Part shown: piece after piece, positions 44,299-53,214 of the stretch
Layout of the letters: every line of letters starts with the position of its first letter
Numbering within the stretch: position 1 is the first letter of the stretch
Made by a program: the position numbers and the translations under genes
The notes under the pieces: generated by a model
Told to the model about the DNA's origin: nothing
The model's database searches: none
What the model saw: only the letters and a program-made list of their open reading frames with translations
NCBI RefSeq assembly: GCF_025947345.1
Contig: NZ_CP110011.1
Coordinates: 4,712,001 to 4,776,000 of the forward strand
Length of the DNA stretch: 64,000 bases
Source: Flavobacterium sp. N502536
Lineage (GTDB): Bacteria > Bacteroidota > Bacteroidia > Flavobacteriales > Flavobacteriaceae
Direction: 5' to 3'

Positions 44299-45234
44299 TT
44301 ATTTAAATACTTTGTTTAAAAATTGTGTGGCATAATAAACCGTTTCATCCAACCACGGCTGAAAAAACCAAAAGGAATGAGGTGAATTCTGAATTGTTCT
44401 GACCTCATTGTAAATTTTATGCTGATTCAAAATCGCAATCATATCGTCTCTGCCGGCATGAAACCGATCAAAACTACTGTTGATGAACAGTATTGGCGGT
44501 GTATTTTTATCCGTATGCCTTAACGCTGATGCCTGCTCCCAATTCTCAGGATTCTCCTGATAGGTTCCATTTAACCAAAAAGCTGCCATTTCTCCTTCTT
44601 CCGACTCGGGATGTTTAAATGCTAAAATTCCGTCTACATCAAGTATTGCCTGTACTTTTGACGAAGATGTACTCTTGTTCCGAGGATCTTCAAAAGCCAG
44701 ATTCTCATTTGTTGTACCAATCAAAGCTGCCATCTGACCTCCTGAGGAGCATCCTAAAACGGCAATTTTATCCGGATCTACATGGAATTTTTTCGCATTG
44801 TCTTTTACAAATTTAATTGCATTTTTTACATCATAAATCGCTTGCGGATACTTTGCTTCCGGTGATAATCTGTATTCGATTGCAAAACACGAATATCCTT
44901 TTGCGCTTATTGTCTGTCCTAAAACCTCCAGCTGCTTTTTATTCCCGGATTTCCAGCCTCCCCCGTGAATCAGTATGACTCCCGGATTTGCCTCTTCACC
45001 TTTATTCCAATAGGCGTCCAGATGTAACTCTTTCTTTTCAATTTTATCATAGACTATATCCTCTATTTGAAGAACATTTGCCTTTTTGACTGCTTCCGCT
45101 ATTTTTATAAACGGATATTTCTTAATTAGTTTGGCATAAGTACTTTTTATGGTATAGGAGCTATCAACAGCATAGTGATTTTGTGCCAGCATGACCTTCG
45201 AAAAAAGCAATAAAACAATCCCTATTCTTTTCAT
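44299..45234 (-). CDS. Alpha/beta-hydrolase esterase (BD-FAE-like)
   Basis: 311 residues with a signal peptide (GIVLLLFSKVMLAQ). HGGGWKSGNKK is the oxyanion-hole motif and G161-C-S163-S-G165 (VLGCSSGGQMA) is the nucleophile elbow, with S163 as the catalytic serine. SPHSFWFFQPW near the C-terminus provides the catalytic histidine. The layout fits carboxylesterases of pectin or xylan PULs that remove acetyl or feruloyl groups. It sits in the pectin operon between SusD (118 bases) and DUF4861 (11 bases). The exact leaving group cannot be told. Confidence 0.8.
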   Translation of the reverse strand: MKRIGIVLLLFSKVMLAQNHYAVDSSYTIKSTYAKLIKKYPFIKIAEAVKKANVLQIEDIVYDKIEKKELHLDAYWNKGEEANPGVILIHGGGWKSGNKKQLEVLGQTISAKGYSCFAIEYRLSPEAKYPQAIYDVKNAIKFVKDNAKKFHVDPDKIAVLGCSSGGQMAALIGTTNENLAFEDPRNKSTSSSKVQAILDVDGILAFKHPESEEGEMAAFWLNGTYQENPENWEQASALRHTDKNTPPILFINSSFDRFHAGRDDMIAILNQHKIYNEVRTIQNSPHSFWFFQPWLDETVYYATQFLNKVFK

Positions 45235-45352
45235 TTACCTGCTCTGGTTTTTAGTTAAAAGGAGTCCGATTCCGGGTCGAACCCCTTTTTAACTGCCTCA
45301 AAAAAAAAAAAACGAACCTCAAAATTTTTAAACTACTAATTATAAAAACCTG

Positions 45353-47044
45353 TTAATAAGCCGGGTTTTGAGGGTAGTTTTTACTTCTGTTCAAATCTAA
45401 TGCTGACTGAGGGATTGGTCTTAATATTTTAAGATTGCCATTTTGTCCGCTAAAGACGTTTGCATTTGTGATTTTAGGATTGTATAAAACGGCTCTTTGC
45501 ACTAAGGTACCGGTACGTTTCAAATCGAACCAACGGTGGTACTCGCCTAATAATTCTCTTCCTCTTTCATCTAATATGGTGTTGATATCGATGGTGGTCA
45601 TTACCGGAATTGCTCCGACTACTCCACCACCCGCTCTTCTTCTTACTTCGTTTAAACGTGCTAAAGCTGTCGCAGGCTGACCGGCTTTAAAGTAAGCTTC
45701 GGCGGCTACTAAATAGGTTTCTCCAAGTCTTGCTACAATAAAATCACGGCTACTGCTTCTGTTGGTTGCCGGTGTGATCGGTGTGGTGTTGTAGTTTGCG
45801 CTGGTTGCACCGCTATAAGGAGCATTTGGATCGTCAAATTTACGAACCGGAATCAGGTTGTAGTCACCACCTGAAGCTGCTGCTGAAGAATAGGTTCCCC
45901 AATTGTGATATCTGAAAGTTGCTGCATTTGCTTTTCTTGAAGCATTAGCAGTATTCCAGGCTGCTCTATCGGCCAAAGTAAACCAACGAGGCTCGTAAAA
46001 ATCTGTAATTTTTAATGCCGTTTTATCGGTTACCGTATAAAAATCATAGTATCTGCTATAGATTTCTGTCATGAAGGTATTCTCCCAACGTTTATCGCCC
46101 TGCTCATACAACGATAATGCGTAAACTGTAGGGCAAAGTGTGTAACTTCTGTTTGGATAAGGATTGCCTGCCGCCGCTGCTCCTAAATACGAGCTAAACC
46201 AGTAGTTTTGTGAACTTCCCAAAGCTGTTGGACCAGTAGCATTTGAGGCTACAGAAAACTGAACAGAGAAGATCGTTTCGGCATTCATTTCGTTTCCTGG
46301 TTTTACTACGTCGGCAAAAGAAATATTAAGTGGCTGTCCCGCAATTACCTGATCGGCTAAATTGGCCGCAGTTGTAAAATCTGCCGCAGTTCCAAAAGTT
46401 TCATAACCTTTGGTCAAATATACTTTTGCCAGTAAATCCTGAACAGCTCTTTTATTAATTCTTCCTGTGTAGGCGCCAGTAGCCACTGCAGGTAAGGCTT
46501 CGTTAAGATCTTTTAAAATTTGAGTGTATACTTCTTCTGCCGAATTTCTGTCGAAAGAAGTCACAGCAGTGTTGATATTTTCCAATACAACAGGAACACC
46601 TCCGTAAGTCTGAACCAAAAGAAAATAAGCGTTTGCTCTTAAAAATTTAAGTTCTCCCACTCTTGTATCTACGGTACTTGCTTTTTCAGTAAGGGTAGAA
46701 TAGTACAGTCCTTTGTTAGCTTGCTGAATGGCCATGTAACAGGTTCTGTATAACAAATCTACACCCGCAGAAGACGAAGAAAGGGTTAAATATTTAGCCA
46801 GTCCTTCCGGTTCCTGATTTCTTCCTTCAGAGTACATATCGGTACCTGCTTCAAACAGCCACGGATCACCACCATAAATGTCTTTTAAAGTTGCATAATT
46901 GGTGTTTACCAAAGACTCAAACCCGGGTGCCGTAAGAAAATATTGTTCTGCCGAGCCGAAGGCACGATTGTCTTCCTCTATAAAATTGGAGCACGAATTT
47001 AATGTCGTCACCAGTATTCCTAAAACTATTAGTATTTTTTTCAT
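45353..47044 (-). CDS. SusD/RagB-family surface glycan-binding lipoprotein (PUL2)
   Basis: 563 residues. The lipobox LNSCSNFIEED puts the lipidated cysteine at residue 18. Family stretches are RVGELKFLRANAYFLLVQTYGGVPVV and, near the end, ERGRELLGEYHRWFDLKRTGTLV ... NRSKNYPQNPAY. It partners SusC at 47055, 10 bases away. The protein binds pectin fragments at the surface and passes them to the transporter. Longer than the PUL1 SusD (503 residues). Confidence 0.95.
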   Translation of the reverse strand: MKKILIVLGILVTTLNSCSNFIEEDNRAFGSAEQYFLTAPGFESLVNTNYATLKDIYGGDPWLFEAGTDMYSEGRNQEPEGLAKYLTLSSSSAGVDLLYRTCYMAIQQANKGLYYSTLTEKASTVDTRVGELKFLRANAYFLLVQTYGGVPVVLENINTAVTSFDRNSAEEVYTQILKDLNEALPAVATGAYTGRINKRAVQDLLAKVYLTKGYETFGTAADFTTAANLADQVIAGQPLNISFADVVKPGNEMNAETIFSVQFSVASNATGPTALGSSQNYWFSSYLGAAAAGNPYPNRSYTLCPTVYALSLYEQGDKRWENTFMTEIYSRYYDFYTVTDKTALKITDFYEPRWFTLADRAAWNTANASRKANAATFRYHNWGTYSSAAASGGDYNLIPVRKFDDPNAPYSGATSANYNTTPITPATNRSSSRDFIVARLGETYLVAAEAYFKAGQPATALARLNEVRRRAGGGVVGAIPVMTTIDINTILDERGRELLGEYHRWFDLKRTGTLVQRAVLYNPKITNANVFSGQNGNLKILRPIPQSALDLNRSKNYPQNPAY

Positions 47045-47054
47045 TTTTCTTACT

Positions 47055-50000
47055 TTAAAATTTTAAACTTAATCCCATCTGAACCGTCATTGTTGCTACG
47101 CGATTTACCGCTAAAGCTGCAGTTGCCCATTCAGGGTCATATCCTTCATAATTTGTAAATACAAAAGGATTCAACACATTCACATAAAGTCTTAAACTTT
47201 TAATTTTTAATTTACTCACCAAATCCTGATCAAAACTATAACCTAAAGCAATGTTTTGCACTTTTACAAAGGATGCGTCTTTATAAAATGCTACGTTATT
47301 GGTATCGTAGTAAACACCCGCTCCACGCGGTAACGGATTTGTGTTTGAATACTGGGCAGGCAGACCTGCACCATTAGCCGGAACATACCAATCGCCAAGA
47401 TCAAACTTCTGACGTCCTCTATCGGTAACATCGGCAAAGTTGTCGTGGAATCCGCTAAATACAGTCATTCCCTGATTGGTGATCAAAGACATCGACAAGT
47501 CAAATTGTTTTACTTTTAAAGTGGTAGAAAAACTTCCGGACCATTTAGGATCGTAGTTTCCTAAAATAGCTCTGTCGTTATTGGCATCAATTTTACCGTC
47601 GTTGTTCAGGTCTTTTACTTTTGCTTCTCCCGGTTTCTGACCGTAAGTAAGTGCCTGTGCTGCTTCGCTCTCCTGCCATACACCATCAAAAACATAGTTG
47701 TAATAAGAGTGAACATTTTCTCCGATAAATAAGTTATTTCCAACATCACTTACCTGATCTTGTCCGTAAATCGATTCGAGTTTGTTTACGTTTTTAGTAA
47801 AAGTAAAACTCGTTTCCCAACTCACATTTTTAGTCTGAACATTTTTAGTAACCAAGGCAACCTCAATACCTTTATTTCTGATCGAACCTACGTTAGAGGT
47901 AATAGTTGGCACTCCAATTTCCAATGGAAGTGCTTGTTGAAACAATAAATCTTTTGACAAACGATTGTACACATCCACACTACCAGAGATTCTGTTATGA
48001 GCAAATCCGAAATCTAAACCTAAATTCACCTCTTTTGTTTTTTCCCAGGTCAGATTTGTATTTCCTAAACTTGAAGCCGTGTAACCATTTGCGATGGTAC
48101 CGTTGAAATCATAATAAGTAGGATTTTTTAAAACACTTAAACTTGAATACGGGCTTACGTTATCGTTTCCTGTGTACCCAATACTTCCTCTTAGTTTGAA
48201 ATTAGAAACAAAATCTAATTTTTTCATAAATCCTTCTTCATGAACATTCCATCCTAAAGCTACAGAAGGGAAAGCCGTCCATTTATTATTTTCTGCTAAA
48301 ACTGATGATCCGTCATAACGTACCGAAGCGGTTAACAAATAACGTCCCTTGTACGCATAATTGAAACGGGCGGCATACGATTCTAAAGTGTTTTTAGAGT
48401 ACGGTGTGAATACTCCCGAAGGAATTAATGCGATCGTCCCGGTTGATGGTGTCAAGGAGTAAGTAGACTGAACTCCTGAACCTAAATTGTAAAAACTGGT
48501 TTCAAAAGGGTTTTCTCTTGAGGCTGCAAAGTAAGTTTCGGTAGTATTAGAGTAGAAACTCTGAAGTCCTAAAAAGCTAAAAACGTGGTCTTTGTTTAAA
48601 GTATAGTTAATGTTAAACTGGTTGTCCCAGGTATAATTAAAATTGTTCAGATTCGTTACGTCACCGGATGGTAAACTTTTGTTTTTAAGACCAAAATCGG
48701 TTTGAGCGCCAAATGATCTTCCTTCTCTGGCATCCATTTTTCCTGCTGAAAAAGTAGATCGGAACGATAACCAGCTGTTGATTTTATATTCTCCAAAAAT
48801 ATTCCCGATAGTGGTGAATCTTTCTATTTCATCTGCCGAATTTGCAATTTCTAAAAGCGGATTATAAGAACCCGTTTTGTTAATCGCCAAATTTCCGTTA
48901 GGATATCTTAATGTCCCCGGTTGCTGCGCATAAGTTCCCACAATTTCATTACCGGCAGCATCTATAGCCCAAGGCGACGTATACGGATTTTGTCTGAACG
49001 CTTCCTGCATGGCCGTTGGACTCCCTAACTGTTCGGAAGTTTTAGAAATGGTAAGGTTTACTCCAAATGAAATTTTATCGTTTACCTTATGATTTAAACC
49101 CGCTTTAAAATTGTACTTATCAATTCCCTCATTGTCAATTACTCCGGTTTCTTTCTGAGCTCCCAGACCAATGTTGTAAGACAGTCCGTTATCAGCACGA
49201 CCCGAAACATTCAGATAATTGTTTTGTGTCATTCCGCCTTTAAGAACTGTATCCTGCCAGTTATAGCTTTGATTTTTAGCTACTCTCTGAAACAAAACAG
49301 GGTTTGTACCTGCCTGACCTACAGCTGCATTCAATTCTGAAGCATCAATATCATTATAGGTTGGATTTGTAGCTGAAATAGTGGTTGCCAAAAATGCCGA
49401 TTGATGGTAATACCACCATTTTTCAGGACTCATTAGTTTTGGTAATCGTACGGCCTGTTTGTTACCGTAAGAGCTATCAAATGTAACAGTTACACCCGAC
49501 TTAGCACTTGTTCCGCTTTTGGTGGTTACAATGATAACCCCGCTTCCTCCTCTTGAACCATAAATTGCAGCAGAAGAAGCATCTTTCAATACATCCATTC
49601 TTGCAATATCCTGCGGATTCAGGAAGTCAATATTGTCACTAGGTACACCATCAACCACAAAAAGCGGTTTAGAACCATCTTTATTGATCGAGTTTGTTCC
49701 TCTGATCACCACATTAAAACCGTCTCCGATTCGCCCACTGTTTGAAGTTACCTGAACTCCGGCAATACCCCCCTGAATGGCTTCCATTGGGTTCGTCACG
49801 TTTCTTTCGGTTATTTTAGCTGCCGATAAGGTATTGACAGCCCCTGTAAGATCTGTCTTTTTTGCTGTACCATACCCTACAACCACCACTTCATTAAGTG
49901 AGTTCGATTGTTCGGCAAGGCTAACATTTACTTTCGATTTTCCGGCAACACTCACTTCCTGCGTCTGAAAGCCTAAGTAGCTCACAATTAAAATAGCTTT

Positions 50001-50231
50001 GTTACTGGTGACATTTATTTTAAAACTTCCTTCAAAATCTGTAGAAGTTCCATTTTTAGTTCCTTTTTCCTGAATGTTTACACCTGGCAATGATAAACCC
50101 GCAGCATCTGTAATTTTCCCCTCTATTGTAGTCGACTGCCCATAAGTGGCGGTGCTCAACAGAAAATTCAGGAAAAATAAAAATACAAGACTGTATTTTA
50201 TTTTTTTCTTTAATAATGGTCTGATATTCAT
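47055..50231 (-). CDS. SusC-family TonB-dependent transporter (PUL2)
   Basis: 1058 residues with a signal peptide ending TATYGQ. A carboxypeptidase-like regulatory domain (TIEGKITDAAGLSLPGVNIQ), a NEVVVVGYGTAKKTD box, a plug (EAIQGGIAGVQVTSNSG; RMDVLKDASSAAIYGSRG) and the barrel ending VQMGLSLKF are all present. It imports pectic oligosaccharides. Start agrees with the 46-base spacing from the upstream GH28 gene at 50278, which shares the LacI-controlled promoter near 51770. Confidence 0.95.
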   Translation of the reverse strand: MNIRPLLKKKIKYSLVFLFFLNFLLSTATYGQSTTIEGKITDAAGLSLPGVNIQEKGTKNGTSTDFEGSFKINVTSNKAILIVSYLGFQTQEVSVAGKSKVNVSLAEQSNSLNEVVVVGYGTAKKTDLTGAVNTLSAAKITERNVTNPMEAIQGGIAGVQVTSNSGRIGDGFNVVIRGTNSINKDGSKPLFVVDGVPSDNIDFLNPQDIARMDVLKDASSAAIYGSRGGSGVIIVTTKSGTSAKSGVTVTFDSSYGNKQAVRLPKLMSPEKWWYYHQSAFLATTISATNPTYNDIDASELNAAVGQAGTNPVLFQRVAKNQSYNWQDTVLKGGMTQNNYLNVSGRADNGLSYNIGLGAQKETGVIDNEGIDKYNFKAGLNHKVNDKISFGVNLTISKTSEQLGSPTAMQEAFRQNPYTSPWAIDAAGNEIVGTYAQQPGTLRYPNGNLAINKTGSYNPLLEIANSADEIERFTTIGNIFGEYKINSWLSFRSTFSAGKMDAREGRSFGAQTDFGLKNKSLPSGDVTNLNNFNYTWDNQFNINYTLNKDHVFSFLGLQSFYSNTTETYFAASRENPFETSFYNLGSGVQSTYSLTPSTGTIALIPSGVFTPYSKNTLESYAARFNYAYKGRYLLTASVRYDGSSVLAENNKWTAFPSVALGWNVHEEGFMKKLDFVSNFKLRGSIGYTGNDNVSPYSSLSVLKNPTYYDFNGTIANGYTASSLGNTNLTWEKTKEVNLGLDFGFAHNRISGSVDVYNRLSKDLLFQQALPLEIGVPTITSNVGSIRNKGIEVALVTKNVQTKNVSWETSFTFTKNVNKLESIYGQDQVSDVGNNLFIGENVHSYYNYVFDGVWQESEAAQALTYGQKPGEAKVKDLNNDGKIDANNDRAILGNYDPKWSGSFSTTLKVKQFDLSMSLITNQGMTVFSGFHDNFADVTDRGRQKFDLGDWYVPANGAGLPAQYSNTNPLPRGAGVYYDTNNVAFYKDASFVKVQNIALGYSFDQDLVSKLKIKSLRLYVNVLNPFVFTNYEGYDPEWATAALAVNRVATMTVQMGLSLKF

Positions 50232-50277
50232 AATTTTTTAAAATGGTTTGGTTAATTGATAGTTTTTGTTTTATAAG

Positions 50278-51705
50278 TTATTCTACTTTTTTTTCATTGA
50301 TATAGGTATTCATAAATTTGATGTTCTTTACATTTTTGAGCAGGTGTACGGAGTCTACTTTTTGAATGACTACGTTTTTAAGCGTGATATTTTCAACGGG
50401 AGATTGTGCATAACCTTCTGCCCAGACTCCATATTTTCCCCCATTTTTCACTTTTACATTTTCAAGGCTTATGTTTCGGATGGTCGGAATAAAGTTGCCC
50501 GTTTGTGATCCGTAGACGTTGTAAAACATGTTTAATTTTAAAACACATTCTTTTACAGTTCCGACTTCAAGATTTCGGACGTATACATTTTCAATAATGC
50601 CGCCTCTTTTTGAATTGGTTTTGATCCGGATGGCGCGATCCAGATTGGGGCTGTCCATGACACAGTCTTCTACAAAAACATTGTTGACACCGGCCGATAT
50701 TTCACTGCCAATTACAACTCCGCCATGCCCGTCGATCATTTTACAGTTCTGAACAATAATATTCTTACTCGGAATGGCAATGCGTCGGCCATCGGCATCT
50801 CTTCCTGCTTTGATTGCGATACAATCATCACCGGTATTAAACGTGCAGTTTTTGATGAGTATGTTTTGCGAATATTCGGGATCACAACCGTCATTATTAG
50901 GTCCATGACTGTTTACGGTAACGCCGTCAATAATGATGTTCATGGATTTTAGAGGATGTAAAATCCAAAAAGGAGCGTTTATAATCGTAATGTCTTTTAC
51001 CAGGACGGTATTGCATTCAAAAAACTCAATAAAATTAGGACGCAGGTAACGTCCCTCTCCAAAAATTCTTTCGGGAACCGGAACTCCTTTTTCCGCCATA
51101 TCTACCAAAACCTCACGGTTCTGCGGGTCATTTTGCGATGGAATTCCTTTTTTCCAGCCGTAATCCTTACCTCCTGACCAAATCCACCAATTGGTGTGAT
51201 CAGCTTGTCCGTTTAAAGTTCCTTTACCGGTTATGGCAATATTGGTTTTGTTCTTTGCATAAATAAGAGGGGAATAATTCATCAGCTCGGTTCCTTCAAA
51301 TGAGGTATGAACTATAGGATATTCATTTGGATGGATACTAAAAAGAATTTCAGCATGATCGTCCAGATGCAGGTTTACATTGCTTTCTAAATGAATGGCA
51401 CCCGTTAGATACTTCCCGTCAGGAACCAGTACTTTTCCACCTCCATTCTGAGCACATGTTTTTATCGCTTTTTCAAAGGCTAAGGTATTTGATGTTCTTC
51501 CGTCGGCCACCGCTCCAAAGTCTTTAATATTATAAGTCTTATCCGGAAAACGGGTTTCGGGAATGCTGTTAACGATGGCCTCTTTCTCTTTCCAGCGATC
51601 CGATTCAGAAACTGCCAAAACCTGCTTCCCACAAGACAGCATAATGATTCCTGCTGCCGCCGCCATTAAAACTGATTTAAATACTAAAACTTTCCCTGTA
51701 GTCAT
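50278..51705 (-). CDS. GH28 exo-polygalacturonase-like lipoprotein
   Basis: 475 residues from the ATG at 51705 (a TTG at 51744 is in the leader and overlaps the operator region). A lipobox IIMLSCGKQ gives a lipidated cysteine. GH28 motifs are complete: PNNDGCDPEY, NTGDDCIAIKAGRD, DGHGGVVIGSEISAG and RAIRIKTN. The sequence YLTGAIHLESNVNLHLDD is shared with many exo-acting GH28 enzymes, so release of galacturonate monomers from the chain end is plausible. It is the first gene of the pectin operon and is directly behind the operator at 51748-51761. Confidence 0.9.
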   Translation of the reverse strand: MTTGKVLVFKSVLMAAAAGIIMLSCGKQVLAVSESDRWKEKEAIVNSIPETRFPDKTYNIKDFGAVADGRTSNTLAFEKAIKTCAQNGGGKVLVPDGKYLTGAIHLESNVNLHLDDHAEILFSIHPNEYPIVHTSFEGTELMNYSPLIYAKNKTNIAITGKGTLNGQADHTNWWIWSGGKDYGWKKGIPSQNDPQNREVLVDMAEKGVPVPERIFGEGRYLRPNFIEFFECNTVLVKDITIINAPFWILHPLKSMNIIIDGVTVNSHGPNNDGCDPEYSQNILIKNCTFNTGDDCIAIKAGRDADGRRIAIPSKNIIVQNCKMIDGHGGVVIGSEISAGVNNVFVEDCVMDSPNLDRAIRIKTNSKRGGIIENVYVRNLEVGTVKECVLKLNMFYNVYGSQTGNFIPTIRNISLENVKVKNGGKYGVWAEGYAQSPVENITLKNVVIQKVDSVHLLKNVKNIKFMNTYINEKKVE

Positions 51706-51747
51706 TTGTATGATATTTTTGGTTTGATTTCCAAAACAATGCAATTA

Positions 51748-51793
51748 TGTAATCGATTACACGAAAGTAAAAAATAAGTTCCAATGCACCAAA
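51748..51793 (-). promoter_or_regulatory. Promoter and operator of the PUL2 operon
   Basis: On the minus strand TTTG (51793-51790), 20 bases, TACTTTCG (51769-51762), one base off the TAnnTTTG consensus, then directly the perfect palindrome TGTAATCGATTACA (51761-51748). A repressor bound there would cover the transcription start. It controls GH28-susC-susD and probably the rest of the pectin operon. Confidence 0.75.
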
Positions 51794-51910
51794 TTTATTT
51801 GAAAATTAATTATATATTTAATTTTTATTCCGAATTATAATTACACTTAATGTAAAAAAACATATAATTTATTAGCATTGTGCAACCGAAATCGTTTTAA
51901 CTATAAATTA

Positions 51911-51960
51911 TGGTAATCGATAACAATTTGTGTAACGTTATAAAAAAATATGTATTTTTG
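51911..51960 (+). promoter_or_regulatory. Promoter and operator-like site of the PUL2 LacI gene
   Basis: TTTG (51927-51930), 22 bases, TATTTTTG (51953-51960), a good Bacteroidota promoter. A diverged palindrome TGGTAATCGATAACA (51911-51925) lies just before the -33 element and shares the core TAATCGAT with the operator sites, suggesting autoregulation. The regulator gene starts at 51990. Confidence 0.6.
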
Positions 51961-51989
51961 TCAGAGATTAATTTGAAAAAACATTTTTC

Positions 51990-53018
51990 ATGAGCGAAAA
52001 AATAACCATTTACGATATTGCCGAAAAATTAAATATCACCGCTGCTACTGTTTCCCGGGCGTTAAACAACAATCCGAAAATAAAAGAGAGCACACGTGAG
52101 TTGGTTATTAAAACTGCGGCTTCAATGAATTACAAGCAGAATAAGCTGGCGCTCGCCTTAAAAAGCGGCCGTAGTAATAATATTGGCGTTATCGTTCCGC
52201 GTATCGACAGCAACTTTTTTGCTTCGGTAATCAGAGGAATCGAAGAAGAACTTCATCCGCATGGCTATCAGGTTATTATTTGCCAGACGCACGAAAGTCC
52301 GAAAAGAGAAAACGAAAATCTATATACTTTAATAGACGCTCAGGTGGATGGCATCATCATGTCGGTTACCGATGTCACGGGAGAAAACGACGGTGCTTTT
52401 CAATATGTCTTAGAAAAAAATGTTCCGTTAATCTTTTTTGACAGAAGCAAACATATTGACGGTGTAAGTTCCGTAACGATCAATGATTTTAGAGGCGGTT
52501 ATTTGACAACCAAACATTTGATCGACGAAGGCTGCAGGCAAATTGCACATTTGTCCGGAGATCAGTCGCTTGAAATTTTCAAGAACAGGTTCCTCGGTTA
52601 CAAGCAGGCCTTACTGGATAGTGGAATCCCTTTTAATGAAGCGTACGTTATTCCGGTTAAAAGTACGGTTGATCACGGAAAAGAGGCTGTTGATCTTTTG
52701 CTTCAGCTGGAAACTCCTCCTGATGCGATATTCTCATCAAGTGATTTTGCTGCTTTAGGCGCTATTCAGGAGTTAAAAGAAAGAAACATCAATATCCCGA
52801 AAGAATTTTGTGTAGCCGGTTTCAGTAACGAACCTTTTACCAAATTCATGGAGTTATCGATTACCTCTGTAGATCAGTCTCCTTTAGAAATGGGGAAAAT
52901 GTCTGCACGTGTTTTTCTGGAACAGGTTGATAAAACCGAGACTATTAAAATCGAAAAAAAGGTCGTTCTTGCTCCGGAATTACACATTCGTAAATCATCG
53001 TCAAGAACAAGCTTTTAA
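51990..53018 (+). CDS. LacI-family repressor of the uronate regulon
   Basis: 342 residues. HTH at residues 4-26: ITIYDIAEKLNITAATVSRA then LNNNPKIKESTRELV, followed by the hinge region and the periplasmic-binding fold (IGVIVPRIDSNFFASVIRG; IFFDRSKHIDGVSSVTIND). The TIYDIAEKLNITAATVSRALN sequence is of the type that binds a TGTAATCGATTACA-like palindrome with central CG. It is divergent from GH28 and has four matching sites in the window (51748, 51911, 61390, 63103), so it is likely the repressor of pectin and uronate genes. The inducer is probably a pathway intermediate such as KDG (inference). Confidence 0.9.
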   Translation: MSEKITIYDIAEKLNITAATVSRALNNNPKIKESTRELVIKTAASMNYKQNKLALALKSGRSNNIGVIVPRIDSNFFASVIRGIEEELHPHGYQVIICQTHESPKRENENLYTLIDAQVDGIIMSVTDVTGENDGAFQYVLEKNVPLIFFDRSKHIDGVSSVTINDFRGGYLTTKHLIDEGCRQIAHLSGDQSLEIFKNRFLGYKQALLDSGIPFNEAYVIPVKSTVDHGKEAVDLLLQLETPPDAIFSSSDFAALGAIQELKERNINIPKEFCVAGFSNEPFTKFMELSITSVDQSPLEMGKMSARVFLEQVDKTETIKIEKKVVLAPELHIRKSSSRTSF

Positions 53019-53214
53019 TTTTTTATTTTACCATTAAGACATTAAGGCAAATTAAGTTTTTGCCTTTTTTCATCTAAAGATTAAGTGAATTAAGCTCTGT
53101 AATTAACCGGCTTGCTATAACTACCATACTACTTAATGAAACTTAATGTCTTAATGGTTCAAACAAAAAAAACTCACTGTTAAGTGAGCTTTTTTTTTAC
53201 AATACCTTCTTTTA
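53019..53214. repeat. ACCATTAAG repeat pair and terminator
   Basis: ACCATTAAGACATTAAGG at about 53031-53048 and its inverse CTTAATGTCTTAATGGTT at about 53142-53159 form a large stem between the convergent LacI and uxaA genes. Next to it, CTCACT (53173-53178) / AGTGAG (53183-53188) with a T run is a terminator. Confidence 0.7.
53170..53198 (+). terminator. Terminator of the LacI gene
   Basis: CTCACT / AGTGAG stem with a four-base loop followed by nine T. The A run on its left makes it usable on the minus strand, where it would end the uxaA operon. Confidence 0.75.
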